Shown piece after piece: positions 47,184 through 57,871 of a DNA stretch of 64,000 nt. Source of the stretch: Vishniacozyma victoriae (lineage: Eukaryota; Basidiomycota; Tremellomycetes; Tremellales; Bulleribasidiaceae); the NCBI GenBank assembly GCA_017654735.1, contig JADPYG010000002.1:372001-436000 (forward strand), read 5' to 3'. The notes under the pieces were generated by a model. The model saw nothing but the letters and a program-made list of their open reading frames with translations. It made no database searches and had not been told where the DNA came from. Within the stretch, counting starts at the first letter, position 1. The number at the start of each line of letters is the position of its first letter. A program made the position numbers and the translations under genes.

Positions 47184-49589
47184 TGTTGACTATACGTGTA
47201 GGTGTATAGGTGTACGGGTGGTTGATTGTAGACACTGTATAGAGTGAAATTTAATAGGGAAGGATTAAATAATTAAACAAGATTGTGCCTGAGCACAAGA
47301 TCCGTCACTTCTGTCAAGCGCAGCACAGCCCAACTACCGCCATGACCTCTTGCTGTTCATGTGTGCATGTGCACACTGACGCCATTTACAAGCGGAGGAA
47401 TCACGGCACGATTGATTTAGCTAAACTGGTTTCGCTTCTCGTCAAGGCTTCCGTAGCGCTCGGCCTCGCGCGAATGGTAGACGGCTGACGATAATTACCG
47501 TCGGATGGCGTTTCGCGTTCTCCTCTGTCGACGTTTCTCGTCTCTGAGTAATCTTGACCTGATTGTATCCATTGAACCCATATTTAGCTCGTGCTCTAAT
47601 TCAAATGCAAGGTCTCTTCCCGCTTAGATTGATATTCAGCTGACCGACCAGCTGAGGGCTCGAGAGGCCCAGGTGGTCCCGGGATCTCAGCGAAGGGATA
47701 GATCAAATGGGAACTCATCGTTTAGGATGGCTCAAGTTTGATGCTCGCAAAGACACTTCATGTCACGATCACCCTGTTGCTACTGGTCGACCAGCAGAGC
47801 GATGCGCCAAATCCGCCAACATCGAACATTGTATATCGGTAGTCGAGGGCAATACCTGCAAGGCGAATTGAGCCAACCACCCGTTGAAAAGAGCGGGGCC
47901 TTATGAGTGCTCCAAAGTCTTCTACTCAATCTCAATGCCCTTGACCTCTCTGTACCGTTTATACAACACCGCCTCCCGTTATCGCCATCGTAGGTCATTG
48001 TGGTTTGCAGTTGAATCCCTCGTTTGTCACAAACTGATTGGTGTCAGCGTTCAAATCTTCGTCAGGCTAGACTATCAGTCGCGTCTCAAGCGAAGCACAG
48101 CGTGTCGAGGGGGAGATCTTGTAATTTACAAAACGTGACTTAGGCGACACTAGGCAAGCCGCGGTCACATCATATTACAGCTTCGCATAGGACGGATTGA
48201 TGACTCGAGTCGTCAATACTCAAGAGTGCGCCATATTCTGTCGTGATAATTTGCTATTCCTTTGGCCTGTCAATAAGCAGATGGAAGTCACAGCTAGCAG
48301 TAAACCAGCCCGGCAACTTGGAAACACTTATATCTTCTTGCAGAATATCCTTTGTGAATGCACCATTTATTTGGCTCGACACTTCCCTCGCGACCGATAA
48401 GGGTTAACAAAAACTAGCTCCGCTGGTCAAAAGCCTATTCGACGAAGTGCAAATTCAGTTTCCTCGATCTTGGTCTGGACGACAGATTCGACAGGGCTAA
48501 TTGGAGGGTGATCCATCGTCACCAATTCAGTCCGGCAGCTATCGGACCTCAGCCGGCTCGGTCTGCCCCACTTCTCGAAGGGATCTCGCACTGCCCTTCG
48601 ACTGTGGCCCCCCCCCTTTTGGGCAGAGCATGACTCCGCCAGCTGGATACATTCGTCAGGAACTCCTACTTCAACCCGCTGGTAATTTCTACTTACAAAG
48701 TGCACTTGGAACGATCATTGATCTACCGATGATTCACCAGCTTGAGAGCGTGCCTTCTTCCAGAAAACTTGTTGTATCGAAGAGGAGTTGCTCAAGCGGC
48801 TTTTATCTCTTGTCAGAGTATACTGGGTCATATGGCTGGTATGGATCCCTCTCCAGTTGGCCAGCCCAACGACCTTACAGATGATCGCCTAGTCGAATGC
48901 GCTTCGTTTACGGAGAACACTCGGCCAGGGCGGATTCTCCACCACGGCCCGGGGAGAAGATCTCGATGAATCAAGCTGTCTTTGAAGCTAGCTATCGAGT
49001 CAGTGGTCAGTCGTCAGGTATGTCGCATTCTCATACTTGGACAGTAATGACGATAGACTGTCCCAGTCGCCAGTCTTGAGTCGGGGCCTAGCTATTTCAC
49101 TCAGAGTTTGGACGACAGGTGGCATTTCGCCGTGCGGGCAGGCTTTAGTATCCCCTCTTCCCGATCTTGATCCCAGCTCACGTCGAAAGAAGTCCAAATC
49201 CAGGTACGGAAAGCCATCTTGTCGCTTTCGATAAGGACCTCATTTGCAGAGAGGCACTTGACGGCACACAGAGCCTGAGGAGTCCGCCACTGGCCCCATA
49301 GCCTGTCGATTTTCTCACGCTGATTGGCGGCTGACCGAGAGTGAGAATGCTTGTTTCGAATCTTCCATACCATACCTGACATACATCCAACCACCCCGAA
49401 CTAGTCATACACATACTGCATATACCGTCTGCTTCATCTTATACCACATCTATGCATGTCTACAATCTGTACCATAGTGATGGGTACTAATGACGGGATC
49501 AAAAGCGCGTTCACTAAAAGTCAGTCAACAAAAGTCAGTCGCGTCATCTCTCATCTCTGAACTCATTTCCTTTCCTCTGTACAGTAAAG
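47184..49589. other. Gene-poor 2.4-kb region
   Basis: Between the Rpf1 and PIF1 start codons. Several frames of 60-130 codons are open on both strands (for example 48501-48884 plus, 49101-49394 minus) but none can be spliced into a recognisable protein. GC content is not low, and no transposon ends, long repeats or RNA genes were seen. It may hold a diverged gene, a pseudogene or a non-coding transcript. Directly before PIF1 are two AAAAGTCAGTC words. Confidence 0.45.
49516..49540 (+). repeat. Two AAAAGTCAGTC direct repeats upstream of PIF1
   Basis: 11-bp words at 49516-49526 and 49530-49540, one every 14 bp, about 50 bp before the PIF1 start. A related word (CAAAAGTCAGT) lies near 57948 between the Gln-rich gene and pyruvate kinase. 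Confidence 0.7.
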
Positions 49590-52123
49590 ATGCCTTCGAT
49601 GTTAACGGCTGCTTCCAGTAGCTCTACGGCTAATAGCAATGGCGCCGGTAGGATGCTGTCGAAAGTGAACTCGTTCCAGCGGACATGGGATGACGACGAA
49701 CCGTCTTCTTCTGCTTCTGGAAAGATACCTTGGTCTTCTAGTCCTGAGCCGTTAGTACCTTCCTCCTCCCTCCTTCTCGTCCTCTATACAAGACTCATGA
49801 GCATATCTCATAAATGAAGGACACCGAGCTGATATATAGGGTGAAGGCGAAAGTCGAACTAACGCCCGCCGAAAGAAGAAGAGCAGCAATAATGGCAGCT
49901 CTCGAGCCCAACACCATCGCAGGTCCCTCCAATCCTTCCAAACCGATAGTCAAGGCGAAGCCCGTAAATATGACTTCGATGATGGTAGGAGGACAACGAG
50001 TAGCGGTACCCCGAACAGAACGTGAGGAAAAGGGAAAGGTATTGGTGATCAGTGACAGTGAGGATGAGGAGGTTAAGATGTTACCTGGGGTACCTAAGGG
50101 TTTGCCTGGTCGGAAGAGGCAGCTCCCTTGGGAGGAGAATGTCGGGTGAGTCTTGGCTCCATAAAGACTTACGAGAAGGTGGGGAGACTGAGGCGGGGGA
50201 GTGGAAAAGGGAGCGAAGGAGAAGGAATAGGTGAAGCAAGATGCTGATATGCAGGGCTACAAAGAAAGCTACCCGCCCAACATCCGCCTCGTCCACGACG
50301 ACGAAGAGGACTAACTCGACAGGATCAAAAGGACCAGGGGAGGGAGGAGGTGGTGTAGCGAAGACGTTTCTTAGTGTGGAACAACAACAGGTCCTGGCAA
50401 AAGTCGTAGCCGATGGTCAAAACATCTTCTTTACTGGATCAGCCGGTGAGTTCCCTCCGACGATGACTTTGACCAAGCTGATTGATAGGAACCGGTAAAT
50501 CTGTATTGCTAAGAGAAATCATCGCTGGCTTAAGGAAGAAACATGTCAATAATCATGATGCTGTTGCTGTCACAGCTAGTACTGGGATTGCAGCTTGTAA
50601 CATTGGGGGAGTTACGCTTCACTCTTTCGGTGGAGTCGGACTTGCGATAGAGGAGCCGAATGTGTTGGTTGGGAAATTGAGGAAGAATAAGAAGGCTGTA
50701 GCGAGGTGGCTAAGGACAAAGGCGTTGATCATTGATGAGAGTAGGTCTCCCTCGAGATGTCGAGAGAAGGAAGGGGAGATGGAGCGCTGACAAGCAGTAT
50801 CAATGGTGGACGGAGAGATGTTCGACAAATTCAACAAACTTGGTCAAATGATTCGAAAGAACCCCAACAAACCTTTTGGCGGAATTCAAATTATTGTCAC
50901 TGGAGATTTCTTTCAATTACCACCCGTTACCAAAGGTGGTGCTCAACCGAAATTCTGTTTCGACGCTCAAACATGGGCAGAGACAATTAGTATGTCTGTG
51001 AACCTCACAAAGGTGTTCAGGCAGAAGGATCAACGTAAGCTTCGTCGCTATGTACTGGTATGAGCTGATTTCCAGGCTTTGTTGACATGTTGAATGAGAT
51101 GCGATTCGGAAAAATGAGTAGCGCTTCCATCACTGCCTTCAAAGCTCTGGCTAGGCCTATTGAATATGGCGATGGGATCGAGCCGACTGTTTTGTTTCCG
51201 CGAAGAGAAGATGTGGATAGGGCGAACAGCACCAAACTCGGCAATCTCAATGAAGACGGATGGACCTACCAGGCCGTAGACGGCGGAGCAGTGACCGACC
51301 TCGTACAACGCGCCAAGCTCCTGTCCAACTTTATGGCTCCCGAAACACTACCCCTGAAACTTCACGCTCAGGTCATGTTGATAAAAAATTTAGACGAATC
51401 ACTAGTAAACGGAAGCATGGGTAAAGTCATTGGATTTGAACATAAGGCGCTCTTCGAATCCGACGAAAATGGACAATATATCCCGGATGAGTATTTCTCG
51501 GAAAGGAGAGGTGAAGTGGCGGATGAGAAAAGGATGGCAAGGAATAATGCTTTGAAAGTATATCAGGCTGGAAATACGAGACCGAATCCGGTTGTTAGGT
51601 TTAATATCCCCTTACCCGGTGGTGGAATGGGTACGAGGGATCTGTTGGTCGAGCCGGACGCTTTCAAGTCGGAATTACCGAATGGCGAGGTACAGGCTTC
51701 GAGGTTGCAGGTAAGCTACCACTTCTGTCGTGGAAGTTTAGCTGATGACAGCTTCCTTTGATTCTGGCGTGGGCGATGTCGATCCACAAGTCCCAAGGAC
51801 AGAGTGAGTTCTTCTTCTCCAGCATTGATGATGGGACAAGCTGACAAATAGCCCTGGATAGAGTCAAGGTCGATCTCGGAAAAGTATTCGAGAAAGGTCA
51901 AGGTGAGCTGTCATTGTAGTGCGTCAAGGAGTAAAACTGATCCCAGCTTACGTCGCGTTATCAAGAGCAACATCTCTAGAAGGTCTACAAGTCCTTGGAT
52001 TCGATGCGAACAAGGTCAGCTGGTTTCTTTCTGATGCCTGGGTATTTAGCTGACGAACAGGTCCAAGCGCACAAGCGGGTTGCAGTCTGGTCTGCTACTC
52101 TCAAAGATCTCAATCAGAAATAG
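49590..52123 (+). CDS. PIF1: PIF1-family DNA helicase
   Basis: 5'-to-3' SF1B helicase acting on G-quadruplexes, telomeres and mitochondrial DNA. The start [20 protein letters not shown] opens a disordered Ser-rich N-terminus with [10 protein letters not shown]. The helicase core has [20 protein letters not shown], the Walker [21 protein letters not shown] (its G-T-G-K-S split by an intron), [20 protein letters not shown], Walker [16 protein letters not shown] (joined over an intron), [14 protein letters not shown], the PIF1 signature region, then [20 protein letters not shown] and [20 protein letters not shown] near the end. All motifs are present in order. A mitochondrial presequence is not obvious at this start. 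Confidence 0.95.
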
Positions 52124-52401
52124 ATGTCCTATCCTCCTCACATGCCTTACGCCCACGCCTCACGAGTAGACTGTATGTTCCCACGAATGCTAGATTGTCC
52201 TGTATATATGTATTGTATCGTTGCATGTTGCATATTGCATGCTCCTCCCATCCCCCAAACAAGCGATAACCACCTATAGCCGAAAATACGGTGAGCCGGT
52301 ACCGGTCCGGTACTCCGGTAATTGGTCGATGTGATGGATTATAGAAGCATTTCCTGCTCCTCTTTCTTACTTATCACTCTTTATACGTCCATACATACAA
52401 T

Positions 52402-53890
52402 ATGTCCTCTGACTCTAAGCCTAAGGTTCTCATTGCCGGTATGTCCATCCTCCTCGCTTTGGGCAGTAGCTGATAAGCAGCTAACCCCAAGAACGGGGTC
52501 GTTTGGTCCAAGGATGAACAGTCTTCCAAGCTTGGAGCTGTTGCCGAGGTCATCGTGAGTCATAGTTTCATGTGTTCTCTCAACAAAACTTCTGCCCGAA
52601 CCAATAGAGAAGAGGGGTATGATTTGGGCAAAGATGAGAAAGGCAGAAAAAGACGGAGCTGACCGTTAGGAATTAACCGCCTCTTCCCGAGAGGAATTCT
52701 TCAAGGACTGCAAGTCTGGTGGGAAATATGATGGAATAGTCGGTATCTACAGGCATAACGATTCTGTTTCGGCTGTTGGTGTCTTCGATAAAGAGTTTAT
52801 CGAGGGATTACCAGAGAGTGTCAAGTACATCTGTCATAATGGAGCTGGATACGATCAGAGTGAGTCCTCGTCTCCTTCTCCCACACCCTTTTTCCCGCCT
52901 GTCCCTCCCTTCTCGAACGATTTATGCAATATGTACCACCCCTACTTTACCAGTGGGAGCGCGCCGGACAATGCTAATCGTTAGTCGACGTAGCCGCTGC
53001 CTCTGCCCGAAATATTCAAGTCTCCCACACCCCTGGAGCAGTAGACGACGCAACCGCAACAGTCGGCGCCTTCCTTACCATCTCATGTCTACGAAACTTT
53101 TCCCTAGCCGAGAGAAACGGTAGAGAGGGTAAGTGGAAGGAGGGCTGGCAGCCTGCTAGGGACCCCGAGGGAAAGACGGTTGGTATCATTGGTATGGGTG
53201 GTATTGGACAGGTAAGTCATACACATCTCACATCCGTCTCTCAGATGATCTCTACCCGGGCTCCCAACCCGTCTCGCTCCGCTCGATGAGTCGCTGACAG
53301 CAGGCAACCGCTCGTCGTCTCCTAGCCTTCAACATGAAGATCATCTACTACAACCGACGTGAAATCTCCCCAGCACCAGATTTCCCCTGTACCTACGTTT
53401 CATCGATGGACGAACTCTTAAAACAATCCGACGTCGTTTCCCTCAATCTACCATTAAACGATAAGACGAAAGGATCATTCGGCAAGAAGCAGTTCGATAT
53501 GATGAAGGAAGGAGCTGCTTTGGTCAACACTGCTAGGGGAGCTATTGTTGATGAGGAGGCCTTGATTGAGGCTTTGGAGTCTGGAAAGGTGAGCGCTTGT
53601 CCCTTGCCGTTGTTTACATGCTGATACTTGTAGTTGGCTACCGCTGGTCTTGACGTATTCCCAAATGAGCCCGAGATCAACCCTAAATTGAGAGCGATGA
53701 AACACATCACCATCCTTCCCCACATGGGTACAGAGACAAGGGATACTCAGAAGAAGGTAAGTCAAGTCCTAGTGATGCAGAAAGATGGAATTGGACTGAC
53801 GAATAGATGGAATTACTTGTATTCGATAATTTGATTTCTGCTGTTACTGGTAAAGGTCTATTGAACCAGGTTCCAGAGCAGAAGAAGTAG
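52402..53890 (+). CDS. D-isomer-specific 2-hydroxyacid dehydrogenase (glyoxylate reductase-like)
   Basis: NAD(P)H-dependent reduction of 2-oxoacids such as glyoxylate or hydroxypyruvate, probably cytosolic or mitochondrial. The start MSSDSKPKVLIAG begins the substrate domain. SVKYICHNGAGYDQIDVAAA and VSHTPGAVDDATATVGAFLT match the family; the Rossmann fold has TVGIIGMGGIGQATARRLLA (G-x-G-x-x-G) then IIYYNRR, whose Arg pair after the second strand hints at NADPH. ALVNTARGAIVDEEALIEAL includes the catalytic Arg, FPNEPEINPKLRAM the catalytic Glu, and LPHMGTETRDTQKK the catalytic His. It ends NQVPEQKK. Resembles yeast Gor1. The exact substrate is inferred. Confidence 0.92.
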
Positions 53891-54218
53891 TATGGACTCC
53901 CTGGGTTGCGGATCCGATTATGCATATGTCGTCTTTCACGTGACGTGACCGTCATCAGATTGCCTTGCGTTCTTTTGAAGTTCCAACGGACTATTGTTCA
54001 GTGCAACTCCTTAGTTCTGGTCAAGTCAGGTGTCAGGTCTTCTCCACTCTACAGATTCCTCCATGAACTTCGCGTTCGAAAGGAAATACAGAGTCGTTGA
54101 GAGCTAGAGATCAGGGGGGGGAAGAACGCCAACCGAATTGGCGAGTAGGTCTATATATAGAGTACATAAGAACACTGCGTCCCTTCGGTCATTATGATCA
54201 ATTGATTGTCTCTCCATA
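53891..54218. other. Intergenic, upstream of the tandem mini-gene array
   Basis: These 328 bp hold the dehydrogenase 3' region and the promoter of mini-gene A. A CACGTGACGTGACCG-type patch near 53937 contains CACGTG (E-box) and TGACGTG words. No other gene was seen. Confidence 0.5.
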
Positions 54219-54444
54219 ATGGCATCGCCAACTAGCAGGTGCGTACTCTCTGAATGAGAACCAGGGACAAGCATAATTGACGCATCATAGCTCCTCACCG
54301 GGACCCGTCACTACGATCGTTTATCGGATTGAATTTTCCGACTTCTCCTTGGCAGCGTTTATCGTGATGGTTGGATTGGTCATCATTACGATAATGAAGA
54401 GCGAGGACCAGAGGCGTGAGAGAAGGGAAAGAGCTAAAGAGTGA
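54219..54444 (+). CDS. Tandem mini-gene A: small single-pass membrane protein (57 residues)
   Basis: Two exons. Exon 1 (54219-54238) encodes MASPTS plus two bases; a 52-nt intron (54239-54290) follows; exon 2 runs from 54291 to the stop. The protein reads SSSPGPVTTIVYRIEFSD, a membrane segment (FSLAAFIVMVGLVIITIM), then a charged tail KSEDQRRERRERAKE. It shares layout and the motif T-x-I-V-Y-R-x-E-x-x-D with mini-genes B and C downstream. No such family comes to mind. A donor GTGAGTCTAG follows the stop by a few bases, with a good branch site and acceptor near 54530, so a 3' UTR intron is possible. It would be missed by length filters. Function unknown; perhaps a small membrane regulator. Confidence 0.7.
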
Positions 54445-54973
54445 GAGATGTGAGTCTAGGCTTTTTCTATGCGGCTATTCGAACTGCTTGTCCATCCGTA
54501 TTGTTCGAAGATTGAGACTGATGACACGTAGAACTGTTCGCTCTTCAGCTGAAGGGCCCGATGGGAAGGCTTGCGTCTCAATGACCGTCTGAACGGGTCT
54601 CTGTTGTCGCCAATGAATATCATTTGGACCAGACTTCAGACGAAAAGAAGTGGCATCACGTCCGCAGAGCTACGCATTCAATTGTGCATTCGTCTTTTAG
54701 CATGTGGCGTGACCTTTATGAAGCCTCGTCCTATCGTCTTCCACACTTTGGTCGCATGACGAACGCTGGCTAGTGCGGCAGATCGAGACTGATAGAGTCA
54801 CATATCGTGTCATTTCGAGTCGTCAGACTGCTGCAAGAACGGTTCTGGTTCTAGATGGACTTGTTGATGCGAGAGCCAAAGTTCAGGGCAAAGAACGTTC
54901 GCTAACCCTGACTGCTCTCCTCTAAGTAGGTAACTCTGCCTTCATCTCGTAGTCATACTGCCTGTACTTTATG
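54445..54973. other. Intergenic within the tandem array
   Basis: About 530 bp between mini-genes A and B. It includes the possible 3' UTR intron of A (54451-54532) and the promoter of B. I see no fourth complete copy of the conserved motif. Confidence 0.5.
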
Positions 54974-55252
54974 ATGAGTGAGACTATCGCTGGGTAAGCC
55001 ATCTCCAGCGTGTAACTAACTAGCTGACGTGATAGCGCAATGCCCGCGGCTACCACCACTATCATCTATAGGATTGAAAGTCCCGACCTGGTCAAAGCTG
55101 CTAGTGCCATTGCGATGTGGCCATCGATAGGATTGTTCGCTTGCGTATTTGTTGTTTGCATGTTCTGGGAGGACCTTTCGAGGGCAAAGCCAAAGCCAGA
55201 GACAAAGAGTGAAATCAAAGGCAAGGACGATGTCTGTCAATGCAGGAAATAA
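54974..55252 (+). CDS. Tandem mini-gene B: small single-pass membrane protein (78 residues)
   Basis: Two exons. Exon 1 (54974-54993) encodes MSETIA plus two bases, intron 54994-55035, exon 2 to the stop. A second in-frame ATG lies three bases upstream, but the chosen one gives exactly the 20-nt first exon of A and C. The protein reads GAMPAATTTIIYRIESPD, then a hydrophobic span (MWPSIGLFACVFVVCMFW) and a Lys/Glu-rich tail ending CQCRK. This copy's tail is longest and has two Cys near the end. It shares T-T-I-I-Y-R-I-E-x-P-D with its neighbours. Family unknown. Confidence 0.75.
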
Positions 55253-55737
55253 GGGCGAGTCGTTGGGCAGACCAAGACTCGTGTCAGCTTGTCTTACCGT
55301 GCGCTGTTGATTGAAGGCTGATGGGCAGTAGCGCAATAGATTTCAGCTGTCCCCAGATGAGCCTGGTCTCAATGATGATACTTAATTATGTGTATCCCGA
55401 TGGAGGGGAAATTCTATGGACGAAGAAGGGGTTGGTAAAGATATATTACCATAGATGTGCTGGCATGTCATGTAGCTGCTAGAGTAGAAGCAAGGTGCTA
55501 TGATCAAGTCTTTCTGTGTATGACGCGCTGCGAACGCCTTGACATCGTATCATCCAATTATATTTGTATTCTGTTATTTCGAATGGTGTGGTTTTAGGTA
55601 CATAGTACACATAAGGGTAGAGAAGGCTCCTTTACCCTGAGCTCCCGACAAATCTGGCATGCTATGCACGAATGTCTTCGTCAAGGCTGTACACTACTTG
55701 TCTTTCCCCCGGTAGACAAAGTACAGAATGGAAGGAG
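55253..55737. other. Intergenic within the tandem array (to the start of mini-gene C at 55728)
   Basis: About 475 bp between B and C, AT-rich at 55540-55620. No extra copy of the mini-gene motif, repeat or RNA gene was seen. Confidence 0.5.
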
Positions 55738-55994
55738 CTACTCCTAGGTGAGTACTAGATCCTATAGAGGGGAAGAAACAAGTACAGCTAAGCAGCAGCT
55801 CTACATGTCCTCAGGTTACCAGGATCGTTTATCGGCATGAATACCCCGACCTGCCCTGGGTTGCTTTCATATTAATGGTCGGAGTATTTGCTTGTACCAT
55901 GCGAGCAACTCGGAGGAAAGATAGATTTGATATTGAGGTGAGTCTAGCCCTTGTGGACATCAAGGATGGTCAGGAGATTGATCTTGTGCAGTAA
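55728..55994 (+). CDS. Tandem mini-gene C: small single-pass membrane protein (53 or 71 residues)
   Basis: Exon 1 (55728-55747) encodes MEGATP plus two bases, intron 55748-55798, exon 2 from 55799. The protein reads SSTCPQVTRIVYRHEYPD, then LPWVAFILMVGVFACTM and a basic tail RATRRKDRFDIE. It aligns with mini-gene A as V-T-x-I-V-Y-R-x-E and A-F-I-x-M-V-G. A possible second intron (55938-55991, 54 nt) removes 18 codons without changing frame, and both forms stop at the same TAA at 55992. The branch site of that intron is poor, so both isoforms are possible. Family unknown. Confidence 0.7.
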
Positions 55995-56280
55995 TATACG
56001 GCTTTCGAATACCTGTGGGTCAGGCCAGGACTTTAGATGCTACATCAATGAGGGAAAGGCAGCTTGGGCAGTGGTGGCGACCGGGTAGATGCAGATGTGT
56101 CGGTGAGAGTGGTACAGGGTGTATGTGGTTGCGGCAGAGGACGTTTTTAGATAAGAATTCAATTCATGACATTATGCAGGCTTATTCGACTCATCTCCGG
56201 CTGGCATGCAAGAACGTGCTACTCGTCATTGAGATGGATCGGACCGACGAAGCTTCTCATGTTATACATATTGCAACAAG
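55995..56280. other. Intergenic between convergent genes
   Basis: About 290 bp between the mini-gene C stop and the uL1m stop. An open frame (56015-56284) has no recognisable content. It probably holds two 3' untranslated regions. Confidence 0.45.
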
Positions 56281-57383
56281 CTAGATATCATTAAGCTCAA
56301 TACTAGGTCCCTGAGTAGATTCAAGTCTAGCACTAATAATACCAGAAGCTATCCATCAGCTACTGATCGCGAACAACATTGCTGAGCTGAATTCACCTTT
56401 TCTCTTCTTCCCCGATGAAGAGGAAGCTTGCTCTGCTGCACTTGCTGTTGCTGCTTGTTCCCTTACTGCGGCTATGAATGCTTTGATATTTGTTTGAACG
56501 GCTGGTAGGTCGAATGTCATCTATGGATTAGTTTCATCTCGTTACTATCTTTTTGAACGTACTCTGGCGACAGCTATATATCAGTAAGAGTTCAACAAGT
56601 GGAAAGGGAGAAGACGTACGAGCTCTGATTACACCCAATTTATCTGCTTTCCATTCCAGAGTACCTCCAGCTTCTTTGATCCTCTTTCCTAATTCCTCAC
56701 CTTCCCCCACCCCACCCCTTTTCGCAGAAGGCATCAATCCCTTAGGTCCCAAGAACCTAGCGAGTTGTCTCGAAACAGCACCCAACATCCCCGGTGTACT
56801 CAATACCTTGGTAGGTACGATCTCCCCACTTAGGACTTTTGGGATAAGTTCCTCTCCTCCTATGATGTGGGCTCCTGCTTGTTGTGCTGCGAGGGAGGAT
56901 GGGGAGGATGGTTCGGTGAATATTAGAATCACTTCCGGGGCCCGACGGGCTTCGAGAGGGAGTTGGACTCTGCCTCGGAGGGGGAGAGAGGATTTCGAGT
57001 GGTGTGTTGTTAGGGTTAGGGAGTATGCTGAGGATGGGTTTGCGATCTCGAGTGCCTGGGCATTAGTATCTATCTCACGTCGAATTCTGATGAAAGCAGG
57101 GGTAGGTGGATAAGGGAAGCCGAGACTCGAGATGTCGAGGGATGGAAGGCGATAATGAAACTGGACTCACCCTAAGAACCCTGGTGGCCTCGCTCAAATC
57201 CATAGCATCGGGATTAACGACCTTCTTCTTACTCGACCCCCTAGCCTGTCTTGGTAGACTCGTAGCGATCCCTCTCGAACTACCAGCAACCGGTGCGATC
57301 TATCATCAGCCCAACTCCACGTCTCGAATCAAAGGACATACCACACTAACCACCCTCTTCATAGCCATACTTCCATTCATCAT
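56281..57383 (-). CDS. MRPL1: Mitochondrial large ribosomal subunit protein uL1m
   Basis: Mitochondrial ribosomal protein of the L1 stalk. The start at 57383 gives MMNGSMAMKRVVSV, or 57368 by the third ATG; an intron joins to IAPVAGSSRGIATSLPRQAR, a presequence rich in Arg, Ser and Ala. The body includes VNPDAMDLSEATRVLRALEI, LPLEARRAPEVILIFTEPSS, VLSTPGMLGAVSRQLARFLG with the family's GPKGLMPSAKRGG, and the C-terminal MTFDLPAVQTNIKAFIAAVR. The last short exon gives SGIISARLESTQGPSIELND, completing the uL1 fold with stop at 56281. Its 5' end lies only 14 bp from the stop of the same-strand gene upstream. Confidence 0.9.
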
Positions 57384-57397
57384 TTCCCTTTCAATAT

Positions 57398-57871
57398 TTA
57401 TCCCTTACTGTTTCGTACGCTTTCCTTCTGGGTTGATCCAGAAACTTGTCCTTGCTGTTGATTCGACGCTTGCCTCTGTGCTCGTCGCTGGTCAGAAGCT
57501 TGTTGTTGCTTTAGGGTGTAGGGTCCGTAAACAGGTAATTTCCCTTGCTGCTGCTGCTGCTGTTGTTGTTGTTGGATTCGTTCTGGTGTGGGTTTTGGAC
57601 GATGTCTAAACTTTCCTGCTCTGGCGAACCGTTCGTCTTCTCTTGAATTCTGGTTGAATCTTTCGTATTTCCTTTCGAGATGTCGAAAGAATTTAGCTTG
57701 TTCGTAAAAGAATTCTTCTAATCGATCGGTTGGTCTACGGGATGTGTGTGATTGAGGATGATGTGACTGTTGTGATTGTGCTTGAATCGGTGATTGAACC
57801 TGTGGTATAGTTACTGTGTCGCTACTGGTTACTGTCTTCCAATCGTTTGTATGGTTATCGATTATTGTCAT
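57398..57871 (-). CDS. Gln-rich hypothetical protein, 157 residues
   Basis: Intronless frame. The start at 57871 (ACCAATGAC) gives MTIIDNHTNDWKTVTSSDTV. The middle, DRLEEFFYEQAKFFRHLERK followed by YERFNQNSREDERFARAG, is helical, charged and aromatic and looks like the only folded part. A Gln run (about ten) leads to LPVYGPYTLKQQQASDQRRA; the tail is Gln/Ser-rich. No signal or membrane segment is seen. The stop is 14 bp before the uL1m start on the same strand. Attempts to splice the two frames into one gene failed to keep the frame. It may be a separate gene or the upstream cistron of a shared transcript. Family not recognised. Confidence 0.6.
   Translation of the reverse strand: MTIIDNHTNDWKTVTSSDTVTIPQVQSPIQAQSQQSHHPQSHTSRRPTDRLEEFFYEQAKFFRHLERKYERFNQNSREDERFARAGKFRHRPKPTPERIQQQQQQQQQQGKLPVYGPYTLKQQQASDQRRAQRQASNQQQGQVSGSTQKESVRNSKG

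Noticed and set aside
48501..48884. Open frame of 127 codons on the plus strand
   Set aside because: No start context, no recognisable pattern, and alternative frames on both strands are equally open.
49101..49394. Minus-strand coding-looking exon followed by LKTGDWDSLSSLLSKYENAT
   Set aside because: The apparent donor and acceptor between them do not keep a common frame, and upstream exons were not found.
56015..56284. 89-codon frame after mini-gene C
   Set aside because: It does not contain the array's motif or membrane span and overlaps the uL1m stop; chance frame.
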